A stretch of DNA of 64,000 nucleotides from Gracilaria gracilis (GCA_030374805.1 JARGSG010000059.1:368355-432354), one strand, 5' to 3'. Positions 32,039 to 42,617 are shown, numbered from the stretch's first letter. Numbers and translations: made by a program. Notes: generated from the sequence alone by a model not told the origin.

Positions 32039-32302
32039 TCATACCACACTTCTGTTGAACGCGTTATCAAGGGAAGAAACCGCGTTCACCTTGTGCGTGC
32101 GATAAATCCTCACTGGTGGCAGGACCGTATACATCTGTCGAAGTGCCACCATCGTGGAAACACAGGAATGAGGTTTATCGCCACAGGGCAGGAGGTGGGA
32201 GAAACGACGGTGTTGGACGATGTAGCATGTGGAGACGAGAGCCGATGGAATGAAGGTTGGGTGGAAGAACATCGCCAATGGTATCTTTGGCGCCCAAAGT
32301 AG
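32039..32302 (+). CDS. Possible exon or small ORF, unknown
   Basis: Open on the plus strand just after gene B: VHLVRAINPHWWQDRIHLSK, then GMRFIATGQEVGETT, ending WRPK. No ATG at the start. Its composition (W, H, R) looks protein-like, but I recognise no family. Confidence 0.25.
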   Translation, partial: SYHTSVERVIKGRNRVHLVRAINPHWWQDRIHLSKCHHRGNTGMRFIATGQEVGETTVLDDVACGDESRWNEGWVEEHRQWYLWRPK

Positions 32303-33011
32303 TACGAGCGAAGCGCCTTGCTGCGGTGTGCCACTCTGCCGACGATCTCTAAAGCTTGAATGAAGACAGATTAGTAGAGGAAGGGGAAAGTAGTCGGCAG
32401 CAAAACACCTTGGGATCTGGCCCCTTCTTGTCGTACCTTATTGTAGCACGGCATGCCGTTACCAATCTGTAGTTTGATGGCTACGATATAGGGGGTGTTA
32501 CAGGTGTTGGGGCCTTTTGGCAAATCCCGGCGTACGAGTTTTTTACGGACGCGTTTCGTAAACAAGAGAGAGAGGTGCAGGAGCACACCGAGGGGAGGAG
32601 TTTGCCAAACTCCTGGGGATGGCGTGTGTCGATTTTGAGGTTAAGATTTGGTCGCGATTAGGTTAATAGGACACAATCTTCGCAAAGGGTGGGTCATGCT
32701 GACAATAGAACTGACGGTAGAACAAGTGCATTCAAGTAGATGCCGACAATAAGTTTGTCGTACGTGATCAATGCGGCGTATCGTTAGCACACGCATTGTC
32801 AATCGGTCTGCAAGACTACTCAAAGGTCTCGCTGGACACTGAGTAAACTGAACTAAAAGACCCGGCGGGTGTTTGATTGAATTCCTTCGCCTCCCTCTTC
32901 GCGCTTTAACACATGGTATCTTCTTCTTCTTCATCGGTAGTATGAACAACAAGACAGCTTTCTCACCCTATGTTCATGTTCTTCGAAAGAGTTAATTTTA
33001 AGAAACGATAG
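32303..33011. other. Spacer, no gene seen
   Basis: Between genes B and C, which converge here. Both 3' ends and their polyadenylation sites should lie in this stretch. Nothing else recognised. Confidence 0.4.
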
Positions 33012-34370
33012 CTATTCTGGATAAAAATCGGTGAAAGTGTATGGTTTGCTTCTTGAGAGATTCCTATCACAGTGGAGTGACTCTTTTGGTTTGAGCATTT
33101 CATCAAGCTCTTCATTAGACACTACGCCTTCTACAATTTCATATACAACCACGACCTTCCTTAGGGCCCGTGACGCTTGCAAATGGAAGAGATCGACCTC
33201 GAAATCAATGTGAACTACATTTAGTACGAACTCTTCTAATCCCTTAACAACACGGTCGAGTATCTCCCTAAGGGGCTCACGTAGCATAGATAGTTTGATC
33301 CTCTCTCTCTGCCGGTCGCAACTCTTCTTCCGCCCATACCGCTTGTACGCAGCTCTTGCTCCTTCAATGACAGCCGTATGTGCTACAGACAAGGCTCCCT
33401 TCAGGCAACTACATGCGTTCACCTCAGACAACTCAGTCAGTAAATCCCACTGGGTAAAACTGACTACCTCTCTCCCTTTATGATCTCTGAGAAGTTGAAT
33501 TCGCTCAGCAATCAATGAAGAAAATGTGGATGGCTTGCCTTCCTGCTTCGCGAAATATGCACATCGAAGGATGTACTCAGAGATAGCGCACATGTGAAAC
33601 ACAGTTTCTTGCATTCTCACATGTGTGTTGTTCTCGTACCATTCCTTCAATGACTTTTTGCTGCAAACGGACGGGCTAAACACAGCAACTGCATTCTGAC
33701 TTTGCGGTATCCTTCGCATCTTCTGGTTTCCAATCGTCAAGTGTCTGGCGAAGGAGGTCTTCAGACCCCAGTGGACCAAATTGGAAGAAGAGTATCGTTC
33801 CATAGCCTCGAAAACGGCATTCGAAGCACAGCCAGAGGGTAGTTTCGCCGCAAGAGCACAAACGTTTTCCCAAAAACGCATATCGCTCTTCCGATACGTA
33901 CTTCCGTTTTCTAGGATTCGAAATCTACGAGCTCCATGTATTCGACGGGCGAAGCCTCTAGCGCTCAACTCCCTGGGGTTATCGTCTCCTTTTCCTAAGC
34001 CGCATCCAACGAACACGCGGTTTTCATCCATCTCACCTCGTGCCCATCGCAAGACACCCGGAACAGTCCCGCGAAGGACAATTTCAGTCGCCAGTTTGTT
34101 GCAGTGATCTTCGACTATTGAGGAATGATAACCTATCTCTTCCTCGTCACTATCATGCGAGCGCTGTTCTGCAACCCTTGGTTGGGTACGAATTCGGTGA
34201 AAATCCTGGGGAGCCTTGGGCTGTACATTAATTCGGGACCTTCGTCGAGCGACGCAGACAGTTTCACTCGTCGCAGTCCTCTCCACATGAGTACGTTTGA
34301 ACCACTGCCGGCGCGCAGGGAGCGGCCGCTGACGACCGTTTCGTGAGAGAGAAGTCGACGTCGACGTCAT
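33012..34370 (-). CDS. Gene C: intact 452-residue protein of unknown function
   Basis: The first ATG is at 34370 (MTSTSTSLSRNGRQRPLPAR); the frame is open from 34391. The N-terminal 75 residues are Arg-rich. Then comes an acidic HDSDEEEIGYHSS patch and mixed alpha-helical sequence to the end (FTDFYPE). Cysteine pairs are scattered and form no clear zinc finger. No stop or frameshift over 452 codons, unlike nearly everything around it, so selection or recency is likely. No tyrosine-recombinase boxes and no DDE triad are evident. As part of the recombinase element it might be an accessory, targeting or cargo protein. I do not recognise the family. Confidence 0.65.
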   Translation of the reverse strand: MTSTSTSLSRNGRQRPLPARRQWFKRTHVERTATSETVCVARRRSRINVQPKAPQDFHRIRTQPRVAEQRSHDSDEEEIGYHSSIVEDHCNKLATEIVLRGTVPGVLRWARGEMDENRVFVGCGLGKGDDNPRELSARGFARRIHGARRFRILENGSTYRKSDMRFWENVCALAAKLPSGCASNAVFEAMERYSSSNLVHWGLKTSFARHLTIGNQKMRRIPQSQNAVAVFSPSVCSKKSLKEWYENNTHVRMQETVFHMCAISEYILRCAYFAKQEGKPSTFSSLIAERIQLLRDHKGREVVSFTQWDLLTELSEVNACSCLKGALSVAHTAVIEGARAAYKRYGRKKSCDRQRERIKLSMLREPLREILDRVVKGLEEFVLNVVHIDFEVDLFHLQASRALRKVVVVYEIVEGVVSNEELDEMLKPKESLHCDRNLSRSKPYTFTDFYPE

Positions 34371-34391
34371 TTTACGTGCCGACCAGAACAA

Positions 34392-35258
34392 TTGCCACGG
34401 AGTACTAGCGGTTTACTTTGACATACTCTTGTCCAAGTAACTTTGTTTCAAAAGGTTTTAAAACTGGGGCACAGAAGATGAACTTCGCCATAAGATAGTG
34501 GCTTTGACAAATTGGAGGGCACCTGTAGTGCTCTCCAATCTGGACCCAAAAAGGGCTCAAATGCACCATTGTTACCCCATAATGGGGTTATTTTCTTTCA
34601 AGCCGTGAACATGTGTACAGTAACAATACGTTTCAGAAATATGGCAAATGCACCGCACCAAACAATTAAACAAGAACTTAGTATTCAAAACAAGCGTTCC
34701 ACGTTTCTGTGCGGCATGGACATATCTGAACTTGTATGGTTACATAGGACATGATGTTGCGTTCATTTCCAGTCATTCCAGGTTAACGTTGGTAGCGTTC
34801 ATTTCCAGTCATTCCAGGTTACCGTTGGTAGCGTTCCTACCGTTGCCAGATAAATTAGAGGCTCGCAAGGAACTCGCTCCGACTTTGGGTGCACAGTTCG
34901 TGTATGAAATCGAATCACCATCACGTTGATATTGTATTAGCAGATCTTCGAGCTCCACTGTAATGTCCTTTCCAGAATGCAGTTTTTACTCTACGGCTCG
35001 ATTCGAGCTCGCTCGAGGGAGTTGAACAGGACAACAGCAGGCAATATTAACCATTTTGACGTCGAACGACTTGATTGTGCTGCCAAAACGCGGTCATTGT
35101 GCTCATATCACAGCTGTGTATGAGCACAATTGTGCCAGATAAAACGTACGCGCACCAGCATGCAACTTCCAAACGTGGGGGACAATCATTAATTTGGAGT
35201 TTTTGCTCTGAGATGCATATGAATAGAGAACATTCTGCGATTCGCACGTGGTTCAGGT
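34392..35258. other. Spacer upstream of gene D, with a tandem duplication
   Basis: A 36-bp unit is repeated at 34759-34794 and 34795-34830. No gene recognised. The palindrome at 35096-35130 is listed separately. Confidence 0.5.
35096..35130. repeat. loxP-like inverted repeat upstream of gene D
   Basis: Perfect 12-bp arms ATTGTGCTCATA (35096-35107) and TATGAGCACAAT (35119-35130) around an 11-bp spacer TCACAGCTGTG, which is itself nearly palindromic. It lies about 190 bp before the gene D start. Tyrosine recombinases bind inverted arms around a short core, so this is a candidate recombination or operator site. Confidence 0.6.
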
Positions 35259-35318
35259 CAATCGCAGAGCAACAACTCGTTAGCAGCGATATCCTCGCCC
35301 GTCTCGTCTGCCGAATCA

Positions 35319-36937
35319 ATGCCCTTGACGGATAGGCATGGTCGTTTTTCGTCTCGCAAGAAGAACAAAAGGTCATTTCGAATGTTAGAGGAGGAGGAGA
35401 ATGTTGGAATCGTCACGTCGAAAAAGTTGCGACTGGGAACAGTACCGAGTGTAAAGACTGTGGCATCTAGTATTAAGATTGTCCGGAAGAATGACGGTGG
35501 TCCGAATAACATTGATGGTCTTCACAACAATTTGTTTGAGGATGCTTATATTAATGCAAAGAGGCAGTGGCCTCGGCATCTTCAGTTATTGAGAGCAAGA
35601 CAACCGAAGATTTTTAGGAGCCCAGAGGCAAACCGTAAATTGAGAAAAGTCTTGGAGCCTGGAGACTGTGCTTACCCCGGGCTGGGTGCGACGATCGAAA
35701 ATTGTCTTCGTTTGCCCAAAGTTTTCTATACGTACTACATACCGAGGATTCAGGGCCGTCGAGACAGAGCCGAATTCAATCATACGATCATTACTGTTTC
35801 TCAGTTTCTGAGGTGGGCCGTTTCGAAATCGTTTTGTCGCAAAGAAGACGTATGGAAAGAGTGTACTCTCTTTGAGAGTGTGGCGAGTCGAAAGCTCGTA
35901 ATTTCTTTTACTGACTACTTCGGAGCAAATTTTGCTCCCTCTACTCTTAGACAAAATCGACATGTCTGAAGAGAGTTTGCACAACAGGTATCATCTGCGT
36001 CACGGAAGAAACGCTGAAGGCGAGGCTGATTGTCATGTCAGTAACTCTTGGCAACATTGCTAATGTCGCAAAACGTGCTCATAGAGTTCGGTGTCAAATA
36101 CAGGAACAACCTCTTGGCATGCAGCGCTGCAAAAGGTTGATTCGATCCTCCAATTATATGTACTGTGTTCAAAGAAGTTATATGACTTTGAGCCACCTCA
36201 TGAAGAAATACTGGCAGGGCCCAGACGAATTGGTGACCCCGATTCTATTGAAAGAATACTCTCTCATTAAAGACTGGTGCACGAATTTCACGGGATTTCT
36301 CATGCTCGTCGCAGGGGGACAGCGTCCTCAAGTTTTCAGTCAGGTTCAGGTACCAGACATGGGTGAATTTCTGCTCACAACAGAATCACTAAGGCGAAAG
36401 GATTACATCGAATTGCGAACACGTGAAGAGAAGAAGCCTCGCTGTCAGTACTTGCCTCACCTCGTCCTTCCGGCAACATTGATTCCGTTCATGAAGTTCC
36501 ATATCCACGTGATAAGGCCAATCATTCAAGAAGCCGGGAAAGAATGCGACAACAAGACTTTTGGAGCTGCTCCTCTTCTCTTGAATGCGCTGATTGGGAA
36601 AGGACTCAACCCTGCTTCGATAACGAAGATCCTCCAGAAGTTCCTATCACTTCAGGATCCCAAACTTGGGCGTATGACGACAATGAACCTTAGGACTAGC
36701 TACGATTCTATGATGATGACTCTGTACCGGCAGAAACGGGTTTTACCAAGTCTATCTGAAATTCAATTCTTGAGGAAACTGGCGCAGCAGATGAATACAT
36801 CTGCCGAGCAATTTCGAAGGACATACATAGTCGATTATAGGTTGGACACTAGAGATCTTCAGAAGCTGATGAGCTTCTGGACCAAATGCGTCTATGTTGG
36901 CGTCACGAAAGCGTACACGACTGATCAGAACGACTAG
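35319..36937 (+). pseudogene. Gene D: Crypton-like tyrosine recombinase, one frame break
   Basis: Two frames: 35319-35969 (N-terminal and core-binding part) and 36035-36937 (catalytic part, 300 codons). Homology to paralogue A continues upstream of the ATG at 35319 (LAAISSPVSSAES), so the true start may be further left. The catalytic part has VAGGQRPQVFSQV (Arg of box I, codon at 36323), EEKKPRC with PHLVLPATL (beta-hairpin Lys region), LIGKGLNPASITKILQKF, GRMTTMNLRTSYDS (box-II Arg; the usual His is not obvious), and QQMNTSAEQFRRTYIVDY (Tyr nucleophile, codon at 36824). The break at about 35970 may be a 54-bp GT-AG intron plus a shift, or a true frameshift. Function: DNA cutting and rejoining through a 3'-phosphotyrosine link. 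Confidence 0.75.
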
Positions 36938-37714
36938 TGCAATTAGATTGATATAGATATCTCCTGTTATCGCGGAATAATGCCAAGCTCTAGTAAAGGA
37001 GAAGCAGATCCGAGAGAAAGCTGTAATCGAATCACACATCGTTGTGCTGCGGGTACCCCCATAACCCCTTCAAGTGTCATTCGTCCTCCTCGTTACGTTT
37101 CTCCCACCTCTTAGCAAAGCACCCGTCCACATGCCGCCAGACTCCGCTGGTACTGACGCTTCCTCGCTCACAGCGGGGGCACATCATGATGACTGCCGTT
37201 TTGAAACACAGTTCTGAAAGAGGGTAAGGCCAAGTTGCGAAGGCACCAGGGGTCGTTCGCCCTGTACACTTTATCTGGTCTCTAGCTCAGGAGGTTCCAG
37301 TATCGCTATTCAAAGCACGTCTAGCGCAATCGATCGAGCTCGTGCCCGTGCTCCCTGTCTCGCATTACTCCTCACCGCCGATTTGTGAGCAATGCTCATC
37401 TGACCTCAGCAGCTCCGCACGTGCTTGCTTCCCGAAACCCTAGCCCCGCCGCAGCTGTCGCGGTCGCCGTTGTCCACGCCGTCCGTCGTGCGCCTCATAA
37501 GCACTTCACCCACTCGTAGCTCCCATAGCTTTTGGTGCAAAAAGTCACACGCGCTGCGAATCGTCTGCTTTGTGCCACTGTCATCGCGGGGTCCGCCGCC
37601 GCAAGCGGATGCCACTTCAATCCATCTGCCATCCGGGGCTGTGCCTTCTCGCACACGATCCGGCTGTCGAGTGGAGTGGAACGCAACAAGTGGCAACGGA
37701 ATTAGAGCGGGGAC
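36938..37714. other. Spacer between gene D and right TIR
   Basis: No gene recognised; C-rich on the plus strand. The 3' end of gene D would lie here unless it splices into the TIR. Confidence 0.4.
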
Positions 37715-38379
37715 TGCGAGAAAAGTGGCAGCGCGGGGGGCGATGGGCAGCAGCGGCAGCGACCACAAAGCGGTGGGCAGCAGCGGTAGCGACCACAAAG
37801 CGGTGGGCAGCAGCGGTAGCGGCCACAAAGCGGTGAGCAGCAGCGGTAGCGCTCAACGTGGAATGTATTAGCGAGGAGGCGAAACGGAAGCGACAGTTGG
37901 GAACGTTTGGTATGAGGCCAAACGGGTGGTACGGCAGCGATAGGGTGCCGTGCGTGTGGTGCAGCGTGGGGTCGGTGGGTTCAGCTGCTGTCTTAGCTGT
38001 TGCAATTTCTGTTGCAGGCAGTGCGAGTCGTCAAATGTGTGTGGTAGCAACGGTTGCTGCCGATCGGGTTCGGTACACATTGGGGAGCTCGATTGACAGG
38101 GGATGCGCCCATGTCAGTGGCGAGCGGTGGGGGGGATGCGCTCATGTCGGAGGCGAACGGTGGCGGGTTGCGCTCAAGTCGGAGGCGAGCGGGGGGGGAA
38201 GGGGGAGAGTGCGAGCGTGGACTTGCTCTCAACCCAAGGACGGGAGGACGTCCGCGGCGCTCTGTGATTTGGCACCCAAATTCCAGGTACCAAGGGTAGA
38301 GCAGATCTCCACATGCGCACGTGGGCCACGTCGTCATGTGATTGGGCGCACTGCAATATGGCACCCAAATTCGAGGTAC
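37715..38379 (-). repeat. Right long TIR
   Basis: Reverse-complement relative of 26436-27139. The inner edge has a 30-bp tandem repeat (G-S-S-G-S-D-H-K-A-V) where the left TIR has the 39-bp repeat. The outer motif is duplicated (38282-38301 and 38360-38379), as on the left. The true end may reach CCAAGGGTAG at 38388. Confidence 0.92.
37858..38100 (+). CDS. TIR-encoded ORF (right), counterpart of the left one
   Basis: Outward-reading segment MECISEEAKRKRQLGTFGMR, then NGWYGSDRVPCVWC, nearly the same as in the left TIR. The 30-bp repeat upstream is in a different frame and hits a stop at 37869. The conserved protein segment in both TIRs is noteworthy, but may only reflect DNA homology. Confidence 0.3.
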
Positions 38380-39256
38380 CAAGGGTAGCCGTTCAAATCT
38401 TAAATCGACAAGATACCAGATTTTGGGGAGCCAGATTCACCAAACTGGCTCTATCATAGGGTTGCGAAAATATGGATCAGTACCAAAGTGTAGACCTAAT
38501 TTGTTCTAATACTTCCATATATGTACCCTAAAAAGGTAGCCTCTGCGCTTTAATGGATTCATTGCGCAAAGAGCAAGCGTTTACTTTAAAAACAAATCTA
38601 ATCAAACGATTGCGCGCGTTTTCTGCATGCAAAGACTGGTCTCGAGAATTGAAAAATATTTACCAGGTTCTATGCAAAGCTAAAATTTTAAGAGCGTCTA
38701 TAAACGCAACAAACCAACCGGTCCACAATAAATAGTCTCCAGACAAGTTTTCGACAAGCAACACCACTTTGCTCTTTCTACCGCTCATATGGCAAGCCAG
38801 CATTTTCTGCTGCACAATATTTCAATCCCAAAATGTTACAAACTTTAAAACACTTTGTACTATACACTCCGGCACTCTATACAGCCAAACTCTTCACTAA
38901 TCAACCCCAAAGGTCGCCCGTCTGTCTGAAAAAATGTGAAACAGATCATACTCGTGGATTGCGCGCAATAAAAGTTCTAAGAAAAGCACACTGTTGTCTC
39001 CTAAATGTTTTGAGGACATATGGCAGACGATTTTGAAATCACTGCCAAACCAAAGACAGTAGACAATATTGTTTTCTACTTCGCGACCAGGAGATATTTT
39101 TTTGCGCCGTTTCTTCGGCAGACAGGGAAACTTGGCTGTGAAATGGCGGAATAAAACTTTTACATTGACGATGCAACAAGTTGAATCCCTGCTTTGCATA
39201 TCAGTACCCACAGTTTGCTCGTAGTGTTCTTCCCTGTCGTACAAATACCAATAAGG
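38380..39256. other. Spacer between the recombinase element and Gypsy-2
   Basis: A/T-rich. Only short frames (for example 38553-38735), none recognised. Nothing supported. Confidence 0.45.
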
Positions 39257-39744
39257 TGTGGGGTCCGCCTGGTAGAGGGAGCGCGCGAGGGCTCAACCTA
39301 AAAGGGAAAAACACACAACCCATATGATAGTGGGGCACCTGAGACCCGCAGGGGCAATCGGCGAGGCAACTAGTCTAGACCGTGTAGGTGCACGGTAGTA
39401 GACGTCAACGCTCGGTAAAACCTGAATATTAATAGAGCAGCAAGTTACCAAGATGGTAAAGTTACTGTCCTAATGGTGCCTGAGTTTACAATACCCAAGA
39501 AGGAAGGCGAGGTACACCACTATATATACAAGGTGCACCGACGCCGATCTTCCCTGTGAATATGATGTCATTGGCTGCGCCCATGACCTACTGTAATGAG
39601 CCAGCAATGTTAAGCTAAACTAAACTATAAATTATAAATATTAAAAATTATAAAATAGAGAATACCAATTGGGTGAAGCGTAGCCAGCAAGGTGCACAGG
39701 TAGTCCCACGCGGCACTAACCCACTGAGGTCTCATTGTACTACA
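39257..39744 (-). repeat. Probable 3' LTR of Gypsy-2
   Basis: Inferred from ends alone: TGTGGGGTCC at 39257 and TACTACA at 39744 (TG...CA), 488 bp, close to the 478 bp of Gypsy-1. TATATATA at 39521-39528 fits a core promoter on the minus strand. A purine tract of the minus strand (GGGTAGGAAGGGGGTC, 39745-39760) directly abuts the right edge and fits the polypurine tract. There is no second copy in the window to confirm. Confidence 0.65.
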
Positions 39745-39760
39745 GACCCCCTTCCTACCC
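39745..39760 (-). promoter_or_regulatory. Candidate polypurine tract of Gypsy-2
   Basis: Minus strand GGGTAGGAAGGGGGTC, directly before the TG of the LTR. Plus-strand DNA synthesis of an LTR element starts from such a tract. Confidence 0.6.
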
Positions 39761-40285
39761 TGAGCCACGCCCTCGTGGCTCCTAGGTGCGCTCATCAGGT
39801 TGGGTGCATCTTCGTACCAATTTGGTCAACGGCGCATCCATTGTGCCATTTCGGGCCGTGCGTCGTGCCCGCTCTCCGATACGGAGCGTAATCATTCACC
39901 ATCTTGGGTACCACTGACAGCGGCTTAGGTCATTCCCATTCGTGGTCTAGAGCCGACGCGCGCCATTGCGCCCCTTCAAGGTTTGACCAGCGGCACACGT
40001 TTTGCGTACGCCTCTACGGATTCATGGCTTTGATTGCCTCTTCGCGCGGTCATACCACTGGGATACATTGTGCGCAGTTGTGTCCTGGGTACACTGTACC
40101 GCGAAGGATTTGGGCGCCCACTTGGTTGCGGCGTGTCCCGCTGTCCCTTCGAGGTTCCTTCTGCTGTCTTCTTTAAGGTCGTTTCACCGTAACCTTTCCC
40201 GGTTGCATCTTACCCCTTCGAGGTTTGTCTGCACTTGCTCCGGTTTTCGTGGCCTGTCGCCAGCCAGATATGGTTAACACCATTC

Positions 40286-42617
40286 ATGGTGACTCCCGAT
40301 CCTTACCTAAACCAGGTGGGTAGTCCTGGTACTAGCGTACCAGCTCGCACCCGTAGCGGTACACGACGCTTGTCGGTTCCCCAGGTTGGTCAGTCGGAAG
40401 AGGTGACCCAAAGGGTCGACGCGCCCACGGCCGCCAATGCCGATACCTTGATGGGTGAAGAGGCATGGAGCCCCGAACGGGGGGAGATTTTGAGCATCAG
40501 TTCTGGCGATTCACCCATTGTGGATAAAAAGCCAATTCGGTTCATCCCTGGGGTTGAGTGCCCGGTGTCTCAACCCATCCCTCGTGGTGATCGCCTCAAT
40601 ATGTCGGGCGCCGGTCCTTCGCGCGGTCGTGGAAGCGGCATTACCAAGTCTGGTTCATGCCGTGCTGCGCTGTACCATACTCGCATCCAAACAAGTTTTC
40701 GGAGCCAGCCGGTTCAGTCTTCTTTGCACCAACCTCAGGGATTCATGGAGGGATCCAGGATCCGTATGGTCCGGAGCCCGAGATTCCTCGTGGGATTTTC
40801 TATTATGGTTTGGAACCGTTCACCACCGCCGATTGAAACGTTTTCCAACATTGTACCTTCGAGATCGATCCAAAAATGGTTTCGCAAGCGACGCCGTACC
40901 GCCGGCGTTGGCCAGTGGCGCCGGGGAACACTTCGCTTCCCGGCGTCTTGCGGCGTCCGACTCTGAACACCTACTTGGGTTTGTTTCGTTGAGACTGTGA
41001 GCGTCTCCGCTCAGTCCCTCAGACGCTCCACCGTCGGGATAAAGAATCTCAACCTCGTCAGGGTCGGCTGGAGTGCTACGAAAGTCGCCAGCGGCACACA
41101 CCAATGAGGTATTTCATTCCCCCGCTGTATCCTAGCAACTTGCCGTACGTTCGTGTTGAACAGGAGCTCCATTATTACTGACGTCTGGTTGTGAAGATTT
41201 GTCAGTACGACTCTCTCCCGCCGCAGTACCTTGCGGCTTCTCCAGATTTGGTGTGCTTCGACAGGCCCTACAATACCATACATTGGGCTAGACGTCGTAG
41301 GTGGGGTGTGGATGCCGCAACGGAGGCTGGCATCCGCACCCGGCCTAGCTTCAACCGCGTCATGCATGGGTTCCACAACGTGGCATTCTTCTCTCAACCT
41401 AATAAGGAACGTACCTCCTGGTATGTGGTTCGACCCGAATGGTGGAATGCCTATGAGGTGCCGATGTCACTTAGTGTCCCAACTCCACCAGTATTGCGTT
41501 ACTACGGGAGCTATATCAATCGCAAGCACGACCGTTATTACCTTATTTGGTCGATTGCCCTCGCGGAGTGGGCCGTGTTGGTTGCCGTCCTGGCTTTGCA
41601 GGCTGCCCGTGACGGTATTGACTGGGATTGCCGTTCTCGAGAAGCCGAGATTTACCGTGACGGTGTGCAACCTCCTGGTCGCATGTTCTTCATTCGCCCG
41701 AGGGTCATTCGCGACATCCAGCAGTTCGGATTTGGAGCCATTGTGGCCAGTACGGACTACTGAGCTCAACAACTGGAGTCATTGCCTACCCAGGTAGAGA
41801 GTTTTCCGTGGGGTGCCAACCAAGGGTGGGAAGTTTCCAATCCGGTGTCCTGGAAAGTTGGGTCTCGTGCGGAGCAACGCTACCCGGGGCACCGACCGAT
41901 CAGGGACCTCCAGGGAGTCCCGAACCATTCCCAACCGTGGTGGAATCGCCAGAGGCTACTCCTGTGATCACTTCTGCGCCTACTCAAGCTTCGGAGGGAC
42001 GCAACGCTCCTGCCCAAACTGGTGTGACTCCTGTTATCCCCAGTACCACAAAGGTTGATGGTTCACCGCGGGTTATCCTCGGGGATGCGATCGCCGCACG
42101 GTAGGCCCCTGTTCACTCTCAGGTGGACTCCAGAGCCTTGTCAGGTTTAATGGCAAGGATCCGCCAAGCCTGTGTGGTTGACTTCCAGCGGGCCGGGCCT
42201 ACCTCAGTGGTCGAAACTCTTAACCTCCTAGAATGCATCCTGCCCCGTCACGCACAGTACGTGCGATCGTTCTCCCAAATTGGTGAGTTCCGGAACCGGT
42301 TCCAGGCTGAGCTCTATCAGATGGCTACCAACCAGGTGGCCAACCTTGCGACGGCCATGCGCCCGACGCCGACTACCCCATTGGTGGATCCCCTTTTTGG
42401 TGCGAGTCTTAATCCCGGCATAATGGCCGTCCCGGCCATGCCGCAAGCTCAGCCACCCATGGCGTCGTCTACCTCTCGAGCGGTTCGCCAAGCGGTTACG
42501 ATACCAAAGGCCGGCAATGAGGCGATGCCTGGCGTTAGCGTACCTACAAGCTCCCCTGTGGGTCATGGTAGTGCGCCGAGCCAGGCACTAGGCCAGGCTC
42601 CACTCATCCAACCATGA
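40286..42617 (+). pseudogene. Antisense gene of Gypsy-2 (aORF2), unknown function
   Basis: The ATG at 40286 (MVTPDPYLNQVGSPGTSVPA) starts a Ser/Pro/Arg-rich N-terminus that shifts frame near 40600-40960. The middle region 41191-41763 is clean: YNTIHWARRRRWG, then FHNVAFFSQP, SLSVPTPPVLRYYGSY and the hydrophobic IWSIALAEWAVLVAVLALQA (possible membrane helix). It matches aORF1 in order and motifs. A TGA at 41761 and frame changes follow. 42123-42617 is a C-terminal part with EFRNRFQAELYQMATNQVAN, preceded in the same frame by a TAG at 42102-42104, at the same place as the TAG in aORF1. Two families keeping this gene implies past function. Role unknown. Confidence 0.7.

Larger units (their letters stand above)
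26436..38379. mobile_element. 11.9-kb element with long TIRs and tyrosine-recombinase-like genes
   Basis: Its ends are long inverted repeats (26436-27139 and 37715-38379), related over about 665-704 bp with scattered differences. Between them lie three paralogous recombinase-like genes (27189-28390 minus, 30561-32021 plus, 35319-36937 plus), an intact ORF of unknown type (33012-34370 minus) and possible small genes. The two outermost recombinase genes point outward, toward the TIRs. I see no sure target duplication. Crypton-type tyrosine-recombinase transposons usually lack TIRs, so the architecture is unusual. An element of another superfamily that captured recombinase genes is an alternative. 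Confidence 0.75.

Noticed and set aside
26436-38379. Reading the 700-bp repeats as LTRs
   Set aside because: They are inverted, not direct, and there is no gag-pol between them.
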